Shown: positions 41,697 to 53,659 of the stretch, in pieces
Position numbering within the stretch: position 1 is the first letter of the stretch
Layout of the letters: each line of letters starts with the position of its first letter
Assembly: GCA_020746995.1 (NCBI GenBank)
Contig: JAGPXD010000003.1
Span: 5,766,001 to 5,830,000, forward strand
From: Plectosphaerella cucumerina
Taxonomy: Eukaryota; Ascomycota; Sordariomycetes; Glomerellales; Plectosphaerellaceae
Direction of reading: 5' to 3'
Length of the DNA: 64,000 nt
The notes under the pieces: model-generated
What the model was told of the DNA's origin: nothing
The model's database searches: none
The model's input: only the letters and a program-made list of their open reading frames with translations
Program-made: the position numbers and the translations under genes

Positions 41697-42806
41697 GCGT
41701 TGATGGTGGGTGGTTTCCTTTGTGCTGCATCCTGCATGTCGCTGGTCAGACTTGGAGCTTGGGTTTGTTTTGGGGGATTGGCATGGTTGGTGTAGACAGG
41801 TTTTGCATATTTGATACCCTTAAGCATCTGCGATTTATTTGAGGTAGCATATCCCTCAACTCCATGACATTCTGCTGGGCTTTTCGTCGTTTGCATTCTC
41901 CTATCGCGTGTCGTGGTCATCCTCCAAGTTGGCCCGTGCATTTTCACCGAGCAACCTGGATTTGTCCGTGGGTTGTTCGCCGATGACCAGATCAAAGCAA
42001 GACTGTTCCAACGCGACACTATTTGAAGCGATTTGATTGAAGTCTTGATCCAATCTAGAACTTTCCCTTTGCCTTAAGTAACAAAACTACTCTTCATGTC
42101 GTGATATCCAGACTGCCTTTGCATGGTATGAGTGCTCGAGACAGCCAAACCTCTGTGATGCCAAGGTCAGCGGATTCCATCCCTGGCCATGTAAAGTCAG
42201 GCGATGTCTGGACAGTGGGCAAAAACTTGAAGTCGGTAAACCCATTCAAGTCGTATCCTTGCAGCCTCGTCCATCGTCTCTTCAACCTTTGGCCCCCACG
42301 ATGCTCCAGCAAATAAAACATCCCAGCACCCGCACCAAAGTCCCGCAGCTCTCCACCGCACTGCTATTCTCAGATCGTGGAGGCCCGAACAAAATGAGCT
42401 GGGGCAGCAAACCCTTGTGAGCGAACGCTGGGCGCTACGCTGCCATACCGCAACGGGCCGGGCCAAGGCGTCTCATCTTGCCAGATCCTTGCCATCACAG
42501 CCCTGTTGGGTGACCGAGGAGCTGGGTCATTGGCCTGCTCGATCACACCTTGCAGATGTGCATGCAGTGCATGCGGTCGAAATGAGGAGTCGGGGCCGGT
42601 CTCAGCGGCGCAGTCCCGGTCGCATGGAATCCTACGAGAGGATGGCAGGGCAGGGGGTTCTGCAGCGCGCTCCCGTCGCCTTATCTCGCGGCCGTCGCCC
42701 GTCCAGCCTTGACCGACAGAGCGCGCCGTTTGTTCCCTCCTCACACCGACAACGACGGTTCCTCCTCTTCGCACCAGCTTCGACACGCGACGGCGCCTCA
42801 TCGACC
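41697..42806. other. intergenic, about 1.1 kb
   Basis: AT-rich from 41700 to 42300, GC-rich afterwards. Open frames here do not show family features, and no repeat or RNA gene is evident. The GC-rich end is probably the 5' leader of the next gene. Confidence 0.4.
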
Positions 42807-44163
42807 ATGGCGGGACGGTACACGACGTCGACCATCCTCGAGTTCTCAAACTGCGACCCCGAGGGCGAGGTCCCGGGCTTCTGCGAGCGATGGGCCGTGC
42901 CCATGACGACGGTCTGGACGGCGCCGCCAGGCTGTCCCACGAACGTGCCGTATAGCAGGGCCGATACCTTTTATCTGACCTGCGGCCCTCCCGGGTACGA
43001 GGCCGTCTTCGAGAATGACGGCTACTACTCCCCGGGCGTGTGTCCCGCCGAATACACCGTTGGCTGCACCGGGGAGATGGCGTCGCTGAACCGGGAGACC
43101 ATCAGACCCAGAGAGACGGCGGGGATGTGTGTGCCGAGGTGAGAGTGACTCCTTCGAGAGAAACGGCAGACGACGGCATGCTGACTTGGTGACTTGCAGC
43201 GGCTACCAGTGTGGTGATCTTTCGGGCGACGGCTCGTCTGTTTGGTGGGGAATCAAGACGACCGTCGTCGGCAGCACGACGTTGGTTGATGAGCTCCCTG
43301 CCTTCCAGATCAGGTGGAAGTCGGAGGACCTTGAGTACCTCCCGCATCACCCCCTGAGTGCCCTCGCGACGATAACCTCCAACTCGGCGACTGCTTCCGA
43401 GACCGGCGATTCCACGGGCACCCAACGCTCGAACACTTCGGGCCCTAGTGCCACGGGCAGCGAGCCTTCGGAGACGGCAGCAGCGGCGGCCGGCGGTCTC
43501 GGCACAGGCGCTATCGCCGGCATCGCAGTCGGAGCCGTGGCCGGCGTCGCCCTCCTCGGAGGTCTTCTATGGTTCCTCCTCCGCCGACGCAACAAGCACC
43601 AGCCCGAGCCCGTCCAGCAGTCCGACCCGTCCATGGTGCAATACGTCGGCAGCCCTCCCCCAGGCAGCGTGGCGTCGCCGCCCCAGCAACAGCAGCAGCA
43701 ATTCTACCCTCAGCAATATCAGCAGCAGCAATACCCGCAGCAGTACCCGCAGCAGTATCAGCCGTACGTGCCCCCCGGCGCCGTCACATCCTACTACGAC
43801 AAGACGGGCGCCGGCGAGCCGCAGCACCACCCGGCCTACCCCCACCAGCAGCCCAGCCCGTCGCTGCAGAGCACGCCACCGGTGCAGACGGCCTACCAGC
43901 CCCCGCCGCAGCCATACGCGCAGCCGCACCCGCCGGGTCTCGTCCTCGGCAGCGACCTCGAGGTCGTATCCAGCTCAGGTGGCACGCCCTCCGTCGATCA
44001 CCGCTCGTCCACGGTCGCTGGGCAGGAGGAATGGGAGAGGCAGCAGCTTCTGCAGAGGCAGCACGATCTGCAGCAGCAGCAGGCGAGGTGGGAGATTGAG
44101 CAGATTCAGAGGGAGCAGCAGTCCATCAGCCACCGGCTGTCGCAGATGCCGCCGCCGCGGTGA
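42807..44163 (+). CDS. Single-pass membrane protein with Cys-rich ectodomain and glutamine-rich tail
   Basis: Model join(42807..43138,43200..44163), 431 aa; a 61-nt phase-2 intron. The first ~170 residues have paired cysteines and fungal surface-protein phrases (PPGYEAVFENDGYYSPGVCP, then AEYTVGC). A Ser/Thr-rich stretch (TASETGDSTGTQRSNTSG) leads to one TM helix (GAIAGIAVGAVAGVALLGGLLWFLL) with a polybasic stop RRRNK. The cytosolic tail is rich in Gln and Tyr-Pro-Gln units, encoded by CAG/CAA runs (about 43685-43765), and ends with a Gln/Arg coiled-coil-like helix. The layout is that of mid2/WSC-like wall sensors, although there is no obvious N-terminal signal peptide, which is known for related fungal proteins. 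Function as a surface sensor is inferred. Confidence 0.75.
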
Positions 44164-46015
44164 TGGTTCGGGACGTAATGATAGGGGGAGGTTGGGGGAC
44201 GTGCAGTATACCCGCCGCTTTTCTTTCGTCAATGTCGGCCGTTCGTTCCCCGAAGCAATACCAAAACATTTTCCTGCCCGGTTGTTCCCGTTCCCTGGTG
44301 ATAGTGCGCGCTCATGTCTGCTTCCGGGCCAGTAGTCGCTGCTAGTCGTGAGGCTCCGTCATCGGGAGGACTCCACGCTCGTAGTCAACGGGGCATCGCG
44401 GCAAAAAGCCCCGGCAGCGATGGGGACCCGGGGGTATTACCCGCCTGCCTTACGAGGAAGAGCGTTGGCGGGCAGGCGGGCAGAGAGATTGCCTCGTCGT
44501 TGGACCCTAACAGCCGAGCTACAGCGTGGCAGCTCGCTCATCTGCCGAGAGAGCGAAGATTGAGTCGACTAGTGGGACGTCCGAGGACTCGAATGACAAT
44601 GGAAAGGCTCTAGCGCTGGTGTGTGTCTCGGTCGGGGGCGCTGTCATATTATGACTTTCTTGGTGGTGGCGGCATTCGAAGCACGACCGACGGCTGTCTG
44701 ACTCGTAAGGAATTCCTCAACCCAACAACCCTACGCACGGAAGATGCCTCTCGTTCCCTTCGGAGCTGAGCTGCCGCACGTCCTGCTGCTGTGCTAATTA
44801 CCCCCCGGCCCGTGGCGAGCGCCAGAGCGAAAGGGGCTCGAGACCCGACGCCATCGCCCTCCAACCCCTATTCAGGACCACCCACCCTCTCCTCTAAAAC
44901 ACACGCCGTCGCCGCGCCGTGGGTTAGAGTTTTCCCAAGACGGCGGATCAGGCCCTGCCGACTGACCCCTGGGCGCAGATGGGGCCCTCGTGGGCATCGC
45001 CGCATCGGCCCCCATATCGTCGTCGATCCCCCAAGGCCATCTGCTGCATGCCCTGCCAAGGGGTAGGGGTCTCACGGTTCTCGGGTCCGTCGGCGAACAG
45101 GGCAGAGGCAGCAGGGCATCTGAAGATCGTGGTCGATGGGGTTCACGACGTCGCATCTGCCCTGCGGCCGCATCTCCCGCTCTCTGTCTGATGCTCGCTT
45201 CCCTCTCCACGCCAAGACACTGCACGACCCAGCCGCTCGCCCGCTCGTATGCTTTCCCCGAGCGTTTGACCATTCCTGGTCCCATGGCCGTTGCCAGACT
45301 CGCCTCCATATCCACCCGGGGTCAACGGCTCCTAGCCCGCAGGCCCACCGCCGCCATCGGACGACGCGACGAGGACGCAGTCGTCACCGGTGGGCAGCCG
45401 CAACAGTGGACCATCGTCGTGCTCTTGCACTTCGTTTCTCCGAGCCCTCAACAGGTGACACTTGATTCTCCGCTAGCAGAGGCGAATGGCCTGACCTGGC
45501 CGTGAGTGGCGGCAAATAGCCAGAGCGAAGGGTGCGAGGAGGGTCCAGAAGGACAAGCCACACCCCCTCTTCGCTCGTCGACGGCGCCAGAGCCATGTGG
45601 GTGGGTTGGGTCACGACGGGCCAACGGCACACCACACACACCTTCCTGCCTCTCGCTTCTCACTGCCGGATCGCTGTTTGTCTGCCTGCAGCCAGAGGCC
45701 CGGGAGCCCCTGAGCTATGCCACCCTGGGTACCACACCCCCAACGACGATCTGACGTGCCGCCATGACCCGGTCCAGGTATCATCTCCGAAGCTTGATTC
45801 CGGAGGAAATCATCAGTCTCGTTTAGCGATGGTCTCGTCCGGGGGCGGCAGCGCCTCCGAGAGGCAGCAGACAGGTTGGGGGGCCGAGTATATCGATGGA
45901 GCCTGTCCCCCTCGGGCTCGACCCCCGCTGTCATCTTTTCTGTGTTTGCTTTTTTGTTGTTGTTCATCGCATCAAAGTCAGTGCGTTCCGACGCATCCAT
46001 ACGGCCTGGCCCATC
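44164..46015. other. intergenic, about 1.85 kb, GC-rich
   Basis: The longest gene-free stretch in the centre. Several open frames exist on both strands because of base composition, but none carries a recognisable motif or good splice set. It likely includes the promoter and leader of the CFEM receptor gene; a non-coding RNA cannot be ruled out. Confidence 0.35.
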
Positions 46016-47561
46016 ATGAAGACGAACGTCCTGTCGATCTTGGTCTGGCTGGCTGCTGGTCTGGTGCCGGCAGTGGCCCAGGGGAGCACGGCGGATGCCT
46101 TGGCCATGCTTCCTACTTGCGCTGTACGTCCGGAAGACACTTGATCTGAGATACACTGCTGACATGGAGCCAGTCCACCTGCTTGGAGACGGCAGTCCTC
46201 GAGTCCGTCTGCGCGCCGACGAACCAGACATGCGTCTGCACCGATCCCTCCCTGCAACTGGCCGTCCAGACCTGCGTGCTCTCAACATGCACACCAAAGC
46301 AGGCCCTTAGTATGTGCCGCAGATCCCACACTTGGCGACAAGCCGCTGACCAACAGCCACCATGAACATCACGAGCTCGACGTGCGGCGCCCCGATTCGT
46401 AACCGAAGCCGCGAGTACAACGCCATCTCCATCTCCCTCGGTACTATCACCAACGTCATCGTCGTCATCCGCATCGCCTACCAGTACTTCTCCTCCGCCG
46501 GCTCCCTCGGTTGGGATGACCTCTTCATCGTCATCACCCTCTGCACCGGCATTCCGGGGACCATCATCAACAGTGTCGGCTTCGCCGCCAACGGTCTCGG
46601 CCAGGATGTGTGGCGGGTGCCGTTCGACATGCTGACCACGTTCATCCGGTGGTTCTACGTCCAAGAGATTCTCTACTTTGCCCAGATTGCCTTCCTCAAG
46701 ACATCTATCCTGCTCTTCTACAAGCGCATTTTCGGCCACACCCAGATCAACGTATTCATCATCGGCACTCTCGCCTTCAATGCCTTGTACGGCCTCGTCT
46801 TCGTCTTCCTGGCCGCTTTCCAGTGCCAGCCCATCAGCTATTACTGGACAAACTGGGATCACGAGCATGTTGGCACGTGTCTCAACATCAACGCCATCGC
46901 ATGGGCCAACGCAGCCATCTCCATCGCGCTCGACCTGTGGATGCTGGCGCTTCCGCTCTCGCAGATCAGGTCTCTAAACCTACACTGGAAGAAGAAGATT
47001 GGTGTTGCTCTGATGTTCTGCGTCGGAACCTTGTAAGTCTCCCCTCCTAAAGACTACCAACACCCCACGGACATCACAGCTAATCGAGCACCTCTCAGTG
47101 TCACCGTCGTCAGTATCCTGCGTCTGCAGTCCCTCGTCGCTTTCGCCACGTCCCACAACCCAACATGGGACCAGTATGCAGTCGCCAACTGGTCCACCAT
47201 TGAAATCAACGTCGGCATCATCTGCGCCTGCATGCCCGCCATGCGTCTGGTGTTGGTGCGCTGCTTCCCCCGCATCCTTGGCAGCACCAAGCAGTACCCC
47301 TCCTACCCCGGAGGTCACTACAACAGGTCCGCCGATGGACACAAGGTCGGCGGAAGCCGTAAGTTCGGCAGCGAGTCCGTGGTCAGGACGGCCAACAAGG
47401 AGGATCGGCCGTTGCCGCCAACGCCATCAGGCAAGAGGGGGAGGGGCATCATACTCACACGAGATGTCACCATCGATTACCACGACGAGACCAGTCTGGT
47501 GCCGCTGAGGGATGTGGAGCGGTTGAGCATGAAGGATGGAAGCAGTCGTGGATCGTACTAG
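46016..47561 (+). CDS. CFEM-domain PTH11-type G-protein-coupled receptor
   Basis: Model join(46016..46123,46174..46309,46357..47032,47099..47561), 460 aa; all phases agree. A signal peptide (MKTNVLSILVWLAAGLVPAVA) precedes a CFEM domain whose eight cysteines start at PTCASTC and end near SSTC after the TCTPKQAL segment. Seven TM segments follow; characteristic pieces are LGWDDLFIVITL in the first loop, WFYVQEILYFAQIAFLKTSI and FLAAFQCQPISYYW (the conserved C and W of the PTH11/rhodopsin_fungal fold). The C-terminal tail is basic and Ser-rich with DRPLPPTPSGKR. PTH11 receptors sense surface cues in plant-pathogenic fungi. The first intron splits the CFEM, as is common. Confidence 0.88.
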
Positions 47562-47582
47562 TCTTGTAATTTGCGACCCTAA

Positions 47583-48688
47583 TTATGATGATTCTGACTC
47601 GGACCTTTTGACACATAATACATACTCAGAGCACCCCTGAACCCCAGCACATGGCCTATCTGTCGACGACATGACTGCCTTCGACCTAGCACGCCATTCC
47701 CATGATGTCAGACCACTCCTCAGGCGCTTCACCTTCGGCACCCTTCTTCGCGCCTTCGTCCGCAAGGGTGTTCCACTCCCGCGGGATCTTCCAGAACTGA
47801 ATCTCCAGATTGTTGTCGCGGCCCTCTCACACTCTCCCAGCAAGATCTCCCAGAGGTCCTTATTCTTGACGTCGTCGTTCCTTCCGCTGAAGTGCTTGGT
47901 CTTCCAGCCATTCTTCACCCAGCCTTTGGCCCACTGCGTCGCGCCGTCCACGACGTAGGACGAGTCGACGGCCAGGACGACCGTGCTGAAGCCCTCGCCG
48001 CGCCAGTGTCGGAAGCGCAGGGCAGCGATGACGGCGCGTAGCTCGGCGCGGTTGCTCGTCTGGGCGCCGTCTTCTCCCCAAGGACCTTTCTTCTCCAGAC
48101 GGTCAGAGACGACGAGGGGCTCGCCATTTGTCTTCTCGCCTTGGAAGAATGCCCAGCCGGCCTTCGGATTGGCTTGTCCGTTGTTGAGGCAAGCGCCGTC
48201 GGCCATGATCAGGACCTTGGACCTGTCCCTCGTCTGCACGCATCTACCGCGCCATCGTCATCAGCATAGGCCCGTAGCAGTTTGAAAAGATTGATTTGGT
48301 GTACTCACCGGGCGATACTCATGTGCTGGTGGCGGCTGGCGAAGACCTCCATCGGTGTCATGGTGTTGTTGGGAGGCACAAACTTGGAGGGAAACACCTT
48401 GCCGGTGCCTCTGATCATTGGCGTGAAGAAGCCGGGAAATGTTGGGCCAGTTCCGATGGGCGTGCCCCCCTGATCGGAAAGACCAGGCAAGTCGTCATCA
48501 TCCGACTCTTCTTCCTGAGAATCTGAGTCGCTCTCAGGGTAAGCGGTGCAGCACTTTCCACAAACGGACAGTCCATGCGGGCCACAAACGATGCGGCCGT
48601 TGGGTAGCTCACATGGGCCTTCTTCGTCATCGCTGCTGCTGGGAGTCACCGGGACCAAGCCCTGGGCGAGATACCATCCCAGAGGCAT
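47583..48688 (-). CDS. Ribonuclease H1-like protein with an apparent C-terminal frameshift
   Basis: Exons 48688-48309 and 48243 downward, with a 65-nt phase-2 intron. Exon 1 encodes a Cys-rich acidic region (CELPNGRIVCGPHGL, VCGKCCTAYPESDSD) often found before fungal RNase H domains. The catalytic domain has LIMADGACLNNGQ (first catalytic Asp), the Glu in TSNRAELRAVIAALRF, and LAVDSSYVVDGATQWAKGW (third Asp). After KNKDLWEILLGE the frame drifts; the conserved continuation (EIQFWKIPREWNTLADEGAK, with the fourth catalytic Asp) lies in a frame shifted by one base near 47815-47835 and ends at 47696. The track-like open frame ends at 47583 with an unconserved tail. Either a base is missing (sequence error) or the gene is damaged in this strain. 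Confidence 0.75.
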
Positions 48689-48777
48689 CGTGGAGGGTTG
48701 AGTCAGGAAGCTGGTGATTGTCGTTGTTTGACGCTGCGTTTGGAAGGAGGGAAGGTGTGGAAAGAGGAGAGCTGCAC

Positions 48778-48803
48778 GAGGTGAGGTGAGGTGAGGTGAG
48801 GTG
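48778..48803. repeat. (GGTGA)5 microsatellite
   Basis: Five copies of a 5-bp unit lie about 90 bp upstream of the RNase H start, within the 393-bp gap before the next gene. No other element is seen in this gap. Confidence 0.8.
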
Positions 48804-49081
48804 CCCACTGGAATCCAACTGCCGAGACGGAACGGTGGGGCCTGCCTTTCTTAGCAGGTTGCGCCCAAAACACCTTGCCTAAGTGTTAAGGAGCACGAGT
48901 ACGGATCTTGTCGGCGTCGAGAGGCAGAGTCACCAACTTGAAGACACCGACCCACGCAGCTCTTCCCATCTACTCAAACATGTACCTGGTTGTTTGATCG
49001 AGAAAAAGAATTGTTTGACATACGCTTTACCACTTAGCATGGGGGCGCCTGCACGACTTATCGGCTTGATTGTACACCAAT

Positions 49082-50763
49082 TCACGTTGTAGGAGGCGTC
49101 TGGCCGTTTGGACCCGAAGCCTGGACGCCTGGACCCGAAGCCTGGGCACCTGGACCCGAAGTCTGGGCGTTTGGACCCGCAGGCTGGCCGTTTGAGCTCG
49201 GAGGCTGGCCCTGTCCAGGGGTTCCAGGTTTGTTTGCCAGGGGCAGCAGCGTTCGCTGTTTGCCCATCAACTTGACCTCTGTCCACTCTCGCAACGCCTG
49301 CCACTCCGTCTTGAGGTCTTCGAACTTGCGTTTGCGTATGATGAAATACCCGCAAACCATGCCAACGAGACCGACTGGAACTACTGTGGCCCAGTAGATG
49401 TACCACTCTGACGAAACACCCCAGCCTCTTCCCGCGTCCTCAGCATGGAAGAAGGTAGTGCTGAAAATGGATGTCACGAGTGTAGGCGGGAGGAAGATGA
49501 ACGCTAGCAATGTGATTGTCTTCATGGCTTTGCTGTCGATGGAGACAGTCTCCGCGATCCATGTCGACTGCACAGCGTTGTTCTTGGCAATCATGTTGAA
49601 TGCCAGCTGAACTGGACGTGGAAGTTAGATCTTCGTGGCATGGGTACCAAAAAAGGATTTGGGTTGTCAGAGGTGGATGGTGCTACTCACTGTCGTTGTT
49701 GGCGCGTTCCTTGTAAGTCATGCATCGAAGCCGCATGTTGTGCAGCATCTGAGATGCAAACAGCATCTTCCGGTGGACTGGATCCTGATAACATGCTTTC
49801 GTAGCCCTGATTGTTGAAGCCCACAAGGCCTTTGAGTCGAGGAGTTGCTCGTGGGTGTTGATCATGTCCGCCAGAGACCGCATGTCAGCCTCCAGAATCT
49901 CCACGGCTGTAGAGGCATGCCAAGCAGTTTGGTAAAGCTTGTCATGGCTCGTTGATTCGACGTTCAACACGGCCGGAGCAAGCTTGTCGTATTCCTTGAT
50001 GCCATGAATCATGCCACGCACACGCAAAACTGTTTTGTGATGACGGTACGCGACCTGTTCTAGAATCATGGTGTAGAACCACAGCGGGTCATCAGAATGA
50101 AGAGGTGGAGACTCGTTCTCTAGTGCTTTCAGTAATCGGTCGCGAGCGCGCTCGTCTGTTTTTGCGAGAAATACAACGACTTTCGGGGTTGTAGTTGCAT
50201 GCTTCACCCAGCGGGTGTACACCTTGATGTCTCGCCATCTTTGCAGCGGAACTATGGCCAAATTTTGTGCGTTTTCGTCCTCTTCGAAGTACTGTTGCAG
50301 GAACCTTGATTGAGTCTCTGCGAGCAACGTGTGTCAAAGTTGAGGCCATTGAAGTTCGCCCTTGAACGCTGGAAACTGACCGATTATGTCACCGGCCTTT
50401 TCAATTTGGCAACCAAAATGACCATTCGACCCAATCGATTCCTCCACCCACCATGAAGGCTCTTGGTGGAAGGTGTAGTCCTCCATCACTTTTTTGCAAT
50501 CCTTGCAATCTGAAATGTCGGCATCCGCTGGCCCCACGCTGTGACCGAAGTCCCGCGTTAGCCTGCGACGAGATCTGCATATTGAGGCTTACAGTAACAA
50601 GAATTCCGTGTTCTTCTCGTGAGCCTTGGATGCGGCGGCACCACCGATGCAACGTGAAAGTGAATATGACCACATTCCAGTTCGACCTGACGAGTAAGTC
50701 AACAGGGGCGTTTGAGCGAGTTGTTTGAGAAGCACAACCTTTTCCCCAGGCATACGCCGTGAT
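49082..50763 (-). CDS. CorA-like Mg2+ transporter family membrane protein
   Basis: Exons 50317-49691 and 49611-49082 are certain; upstream exons (50538-50381 and 5' of 50593) fit by phase, while the start is uncertain (50763 is one candidate). Motifs include EDENAQNLAIVPLQRWRDI, then a helical region, and near the end MKTITLLAFIFLPPTLVTSIFS followed by a second TM (WYIYWATVVPVGLVGMVCGY) and a basic RKRKFEDLK. The two-TM C-terminus after a long helical domain is the CorA topology, though a clear GMN motif is not seen, as in many fungal CorA-like proteins. The last 28 residues are four heptapeptides of the type SGPxAQ(A/T), encoded by 21-bp repeats at 49094-49177. Transport of Mg2+ is possible but not shown. 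Confidence 0.7.
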
Positions 50764-51383
50764 TCCTTCGCAGGGCACGACACTGGTTTGGTTCGTGGTA
50801 GCCATTCCGAGAAAGGGATCCGGAGACATACGATCGCAAGGCGAGAGGAAAAGGGTCGCTCACTGGGGATCATAGCCTTAACTCTTATGAATGTCTCCGG
50901 GTGACCTCAGTGCCGCCTCTGCAAACAAAATCAGGCTGAGATGGCACACTGAGCTGTGGTTTGGGCGACGTGCAGCACACTATGTCGAGTGTGCATATAT
51001 TGGATCTTCATGACTGGCCTGGTGAACCCAGCGGCAACACGACCAATGATGATGTCTATCGCTGACCAAGAGGATCATTTGCTCCGATGGTATTGGCACA
51101 CTGGACCGCGGTGGCCACTCAATCCGCCTTGGATCTTGAACCTGCCAAGAGCTGAAAGCAGCATCTGCTTTCTTGTACTCCCCGAATATCAACAGGAGCC
51201 ATAATGTGGCGTCCTTGACCGGTCTATGGAAGATTGTGGATGGGCCTCGGTATCCTGATTCGTCAACGGCTGTGGTTCCACGGTGACGGAGCCTCGTCTT
51301 CGTTTCAACATTTTCCACCAGTAAATGTCGATCTGGCTTTGCCAATCTCGAAGAAACCACGTATTTGGTACTATATCCCAGCA
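50764..51383. other. intergenic, nothing recognised
   Basis: 620 bp between the uncertain start of the CorA-like gene and the end of the acyltransferase. Its 5' third may hold further exons of the CorA-like gene (a candidate ATG at 50873). Confidence 0.35.
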
Positions 51384-53002
51384 TCAAATCGTCTCCAGCC
51401 TCGGATCTTTCCGAAGAAGCTCGTCCACGGCTTCCATGTTCTTCTTTGAACAGGAGAAGTCGCACCAGTACCCGCCGGCCGCCCTCGACATGATCTGCGT
51501 GCTGACTTGGTGGTGTTAGCGGGATGTCCGCAACTTGGGATGAAGTCAACTCACATCGTAGCACACCCACGGACCTTTCCATGGATATTCCCAGCACAAT
51601 GGTGGGCTGACGACTTTCATCTTCGGACGTTTTAGCTTCGGCGCCTGCCGTCGGGTCGCGGGGATCCCTCGATCTGGTGGCGACAGTGAAGTCGATGTTT
51701 CGCCACGCTCCGGTCCAGTTGGTCACGGCAAAGGTGGTGTCGCCCGGCTCGCCGATGTGGGGAGAGTAGCCGCCTTGGAAGATCCCCTCGTGGACGGCGA
51801 AGCACCGCTCGATGTTCTCGAGCTTGACTGCCTCGTTGACAGCCAGGCGATTGCGATATGCGATCTCGGCGGCGGAGGTGTTCGGACCAATGAGGAAGCG
51901 GGCGTCGCTATAGCCGAGCGCATTATGAAGGAAAGGCTGGTCCGAGGGGAGGTCGGGATGTCGGCCCCGGGCTGTCAGGTCAGCGAAGACAGCGGAGACA
52001 AGGAGGCTGAAGAACAATACCGTTTACTGTGCCGCTGAGAGAGACCCAAGTGGGCTTCTGCAAGTTGATGTAGCGAAGCTAGATGCCATTTTTCAGATAA
52101 ATCATTGACGTGCTTAGATGAGGGTCACTGACCTTGGTCAAAATACCCGTAATGACGTCGCCGCTTGAGATAGGAGGCGAGTCTGCGCCGTAGGTCTGCT
52201 GAATCGACTCCCTGTAAGACTCTCGAAGTCTCGAGATAGCATCTTCCGACAGGAAAAGCATGCGCCTCTCTTCTTCCTGGTCCCAGGTGACCTCGACAGC
52301 ATGTGATATGATGGCCCTGATCCGCTCCAGCAGTGACTTGAGCCTGTACTGGCCCTTCCTTCTTAGATCCGCATCGGAGAACTTGGACTTAGTGTCAAAT
52401 ATGTCTAGCTTCTGCTCCAGTGTGAGGAAGGGAACTGGGGTCTTGTTATGACCGAGATCAAGCCATGCCTCGATGACGCTTGCGTAGCCCATCTGGTCGG
52501 CAACTGCGTGGGGCAGACTTGTCCCAACAACGGTGTAGTCCGTGTAATGCGTGAGATGGACGAGGAAGAGGGGACAGTCTGACGACTCATCTTTGCGCTC
52601 TTTTGGCCAGTCTAAAGGGGTCCAGAGTCTCTCGAGATCGGGGGGCGGCGTGCCCCAGGTGATGGCCGCATCAATTTGTGTTGGCTCGTTGAGAAGCGGC
52701 ACTTCTGAGAAGGGACTGTTGACATTCGAGCTGGACCACAAGAAGAGTGAGTGGTCAGCAGGAAACGGACTGGGTAGGTGGTATTCCAGAGCTTTCCCGG
52801 GGCCTGTGTCTTTGATGCGAGCACCGAGTATGGGGAGATGCTTTTGAATCAACTCATCGAGTGCTTTTCGGAGAACATGTTCGTCGAGTCTTGCTGCTAC
52901 AAGGAAGAACAGCTGGGATCTCAGATTCTCAAGTGGGCGATACTGGTCTTTGGGCAGTAGCGGGATGACAGTGACGTCCTGTCGGCGGACGTTGTCGTTC
53001 AT
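51384..53002 (-). CDS. BAHD-type acyltransferase (transferase family), split model
   Basis: The 5' segment (53002 to about 52100) encodes the N-terminal half with the BAHD motif H-A-V-A-D at residues 165-169. The 3' segment, from about 52017 down, encodes the C-terminal half: FADLTARGRHPDLPSDQPFLHNALGY, TSAAEIAYRNRLAVNEA, VTNWTGAWRNIDF, then (after a 40-nt phase-0 GTCGCC...CAG gap at about 51688-51649) PKMKVVSPPLCWEYPWKGPW, and (after a 61-nt phase-0 intron) IMSRAAGGYWCDFSCSKKN, with a stop at 51384. The halves clearly belong together, but the junction near 52017-52130 does not close in phase using the strong donor AAG/GTCAGT; a phase-2 donor (GTCAAT) works but is weak. The gene is either mis-spliced in my model or carries a frameshift. 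The product would acylate an alcohol or amine; no partner synthase is present. Confidence 0.6.
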
Positions 53003-53659
53003 GACGTCGGATATGTCAAGGTTGGTATGAGGCTGGGAGAAGCGCTGTACATGATTTAGTGGGGGGAGAAGCTTTCAACTTAAATCTCCCATCCCAGTGT
53101 CGAGCTCTAGGGACAGCGTATTCGGAGACGGAAATGCTTTCTCCCTCTCACTGGCAGAGTCTGGCCCCTTGGACCCGTGTTGGAACGGTGGACGACGCAC
53201 CTGCCAGACGGGCGTGGTTCGTCCAAAGTCCCAATGACATTGCCGGATCCCGGGTTTCCGTGTCGTCTGAGGTCGTGAAGCGGGGTCCTGATAGGGGATC
53301 CTGGAAGTCGGACCATCAGGATCTTGATGTCTCCGGGACCGAGGTATGCATTTGATCGGAGGAAGAGGTCATCTGGGTAACTATGTAGCGGGAACTAAGC
53401 TGCATCAGGGCCATCTGGTCCGTCCATGCGTCTGGCTCGGGCGATGTAGACGTTCTTGGCAGGCTGGCAGGACAAGGCTTGCAGGCTTGGGCCCCCATCC
53501 CCTGACCAAGACCATCCTCACATCACTGATCGGAACTGGGAAGAAAAGACCGCTTTTGTTCAATACATAGACACTTGAACTGTCTCAAATGCCCCAAGCT
53601 AGGTACCGTATGAGTGATATGCTCCCTGAACGCCAATCACATGTTGCCAACCCTCAGAC
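53003..53659. other. intergenic, nothing recognised
   Basis: 657 bp between two minus-strand genes. No convincing frame, repeat or RNA. Confidence 0.4.

Noticed and set aside
44164..46015. Several GC-rich frames as genes
   Set aside because: No motifs, no good splice sites, overlapping on both strands.
50980..52017. Stand-alone secreted protein of 345 aa
   Set aside because: It begins at TTG with a stop just upstream and its body is the C-terminal half of the BAHD enzyme; the apparent signal peptide is a chance hydrophobic strand.
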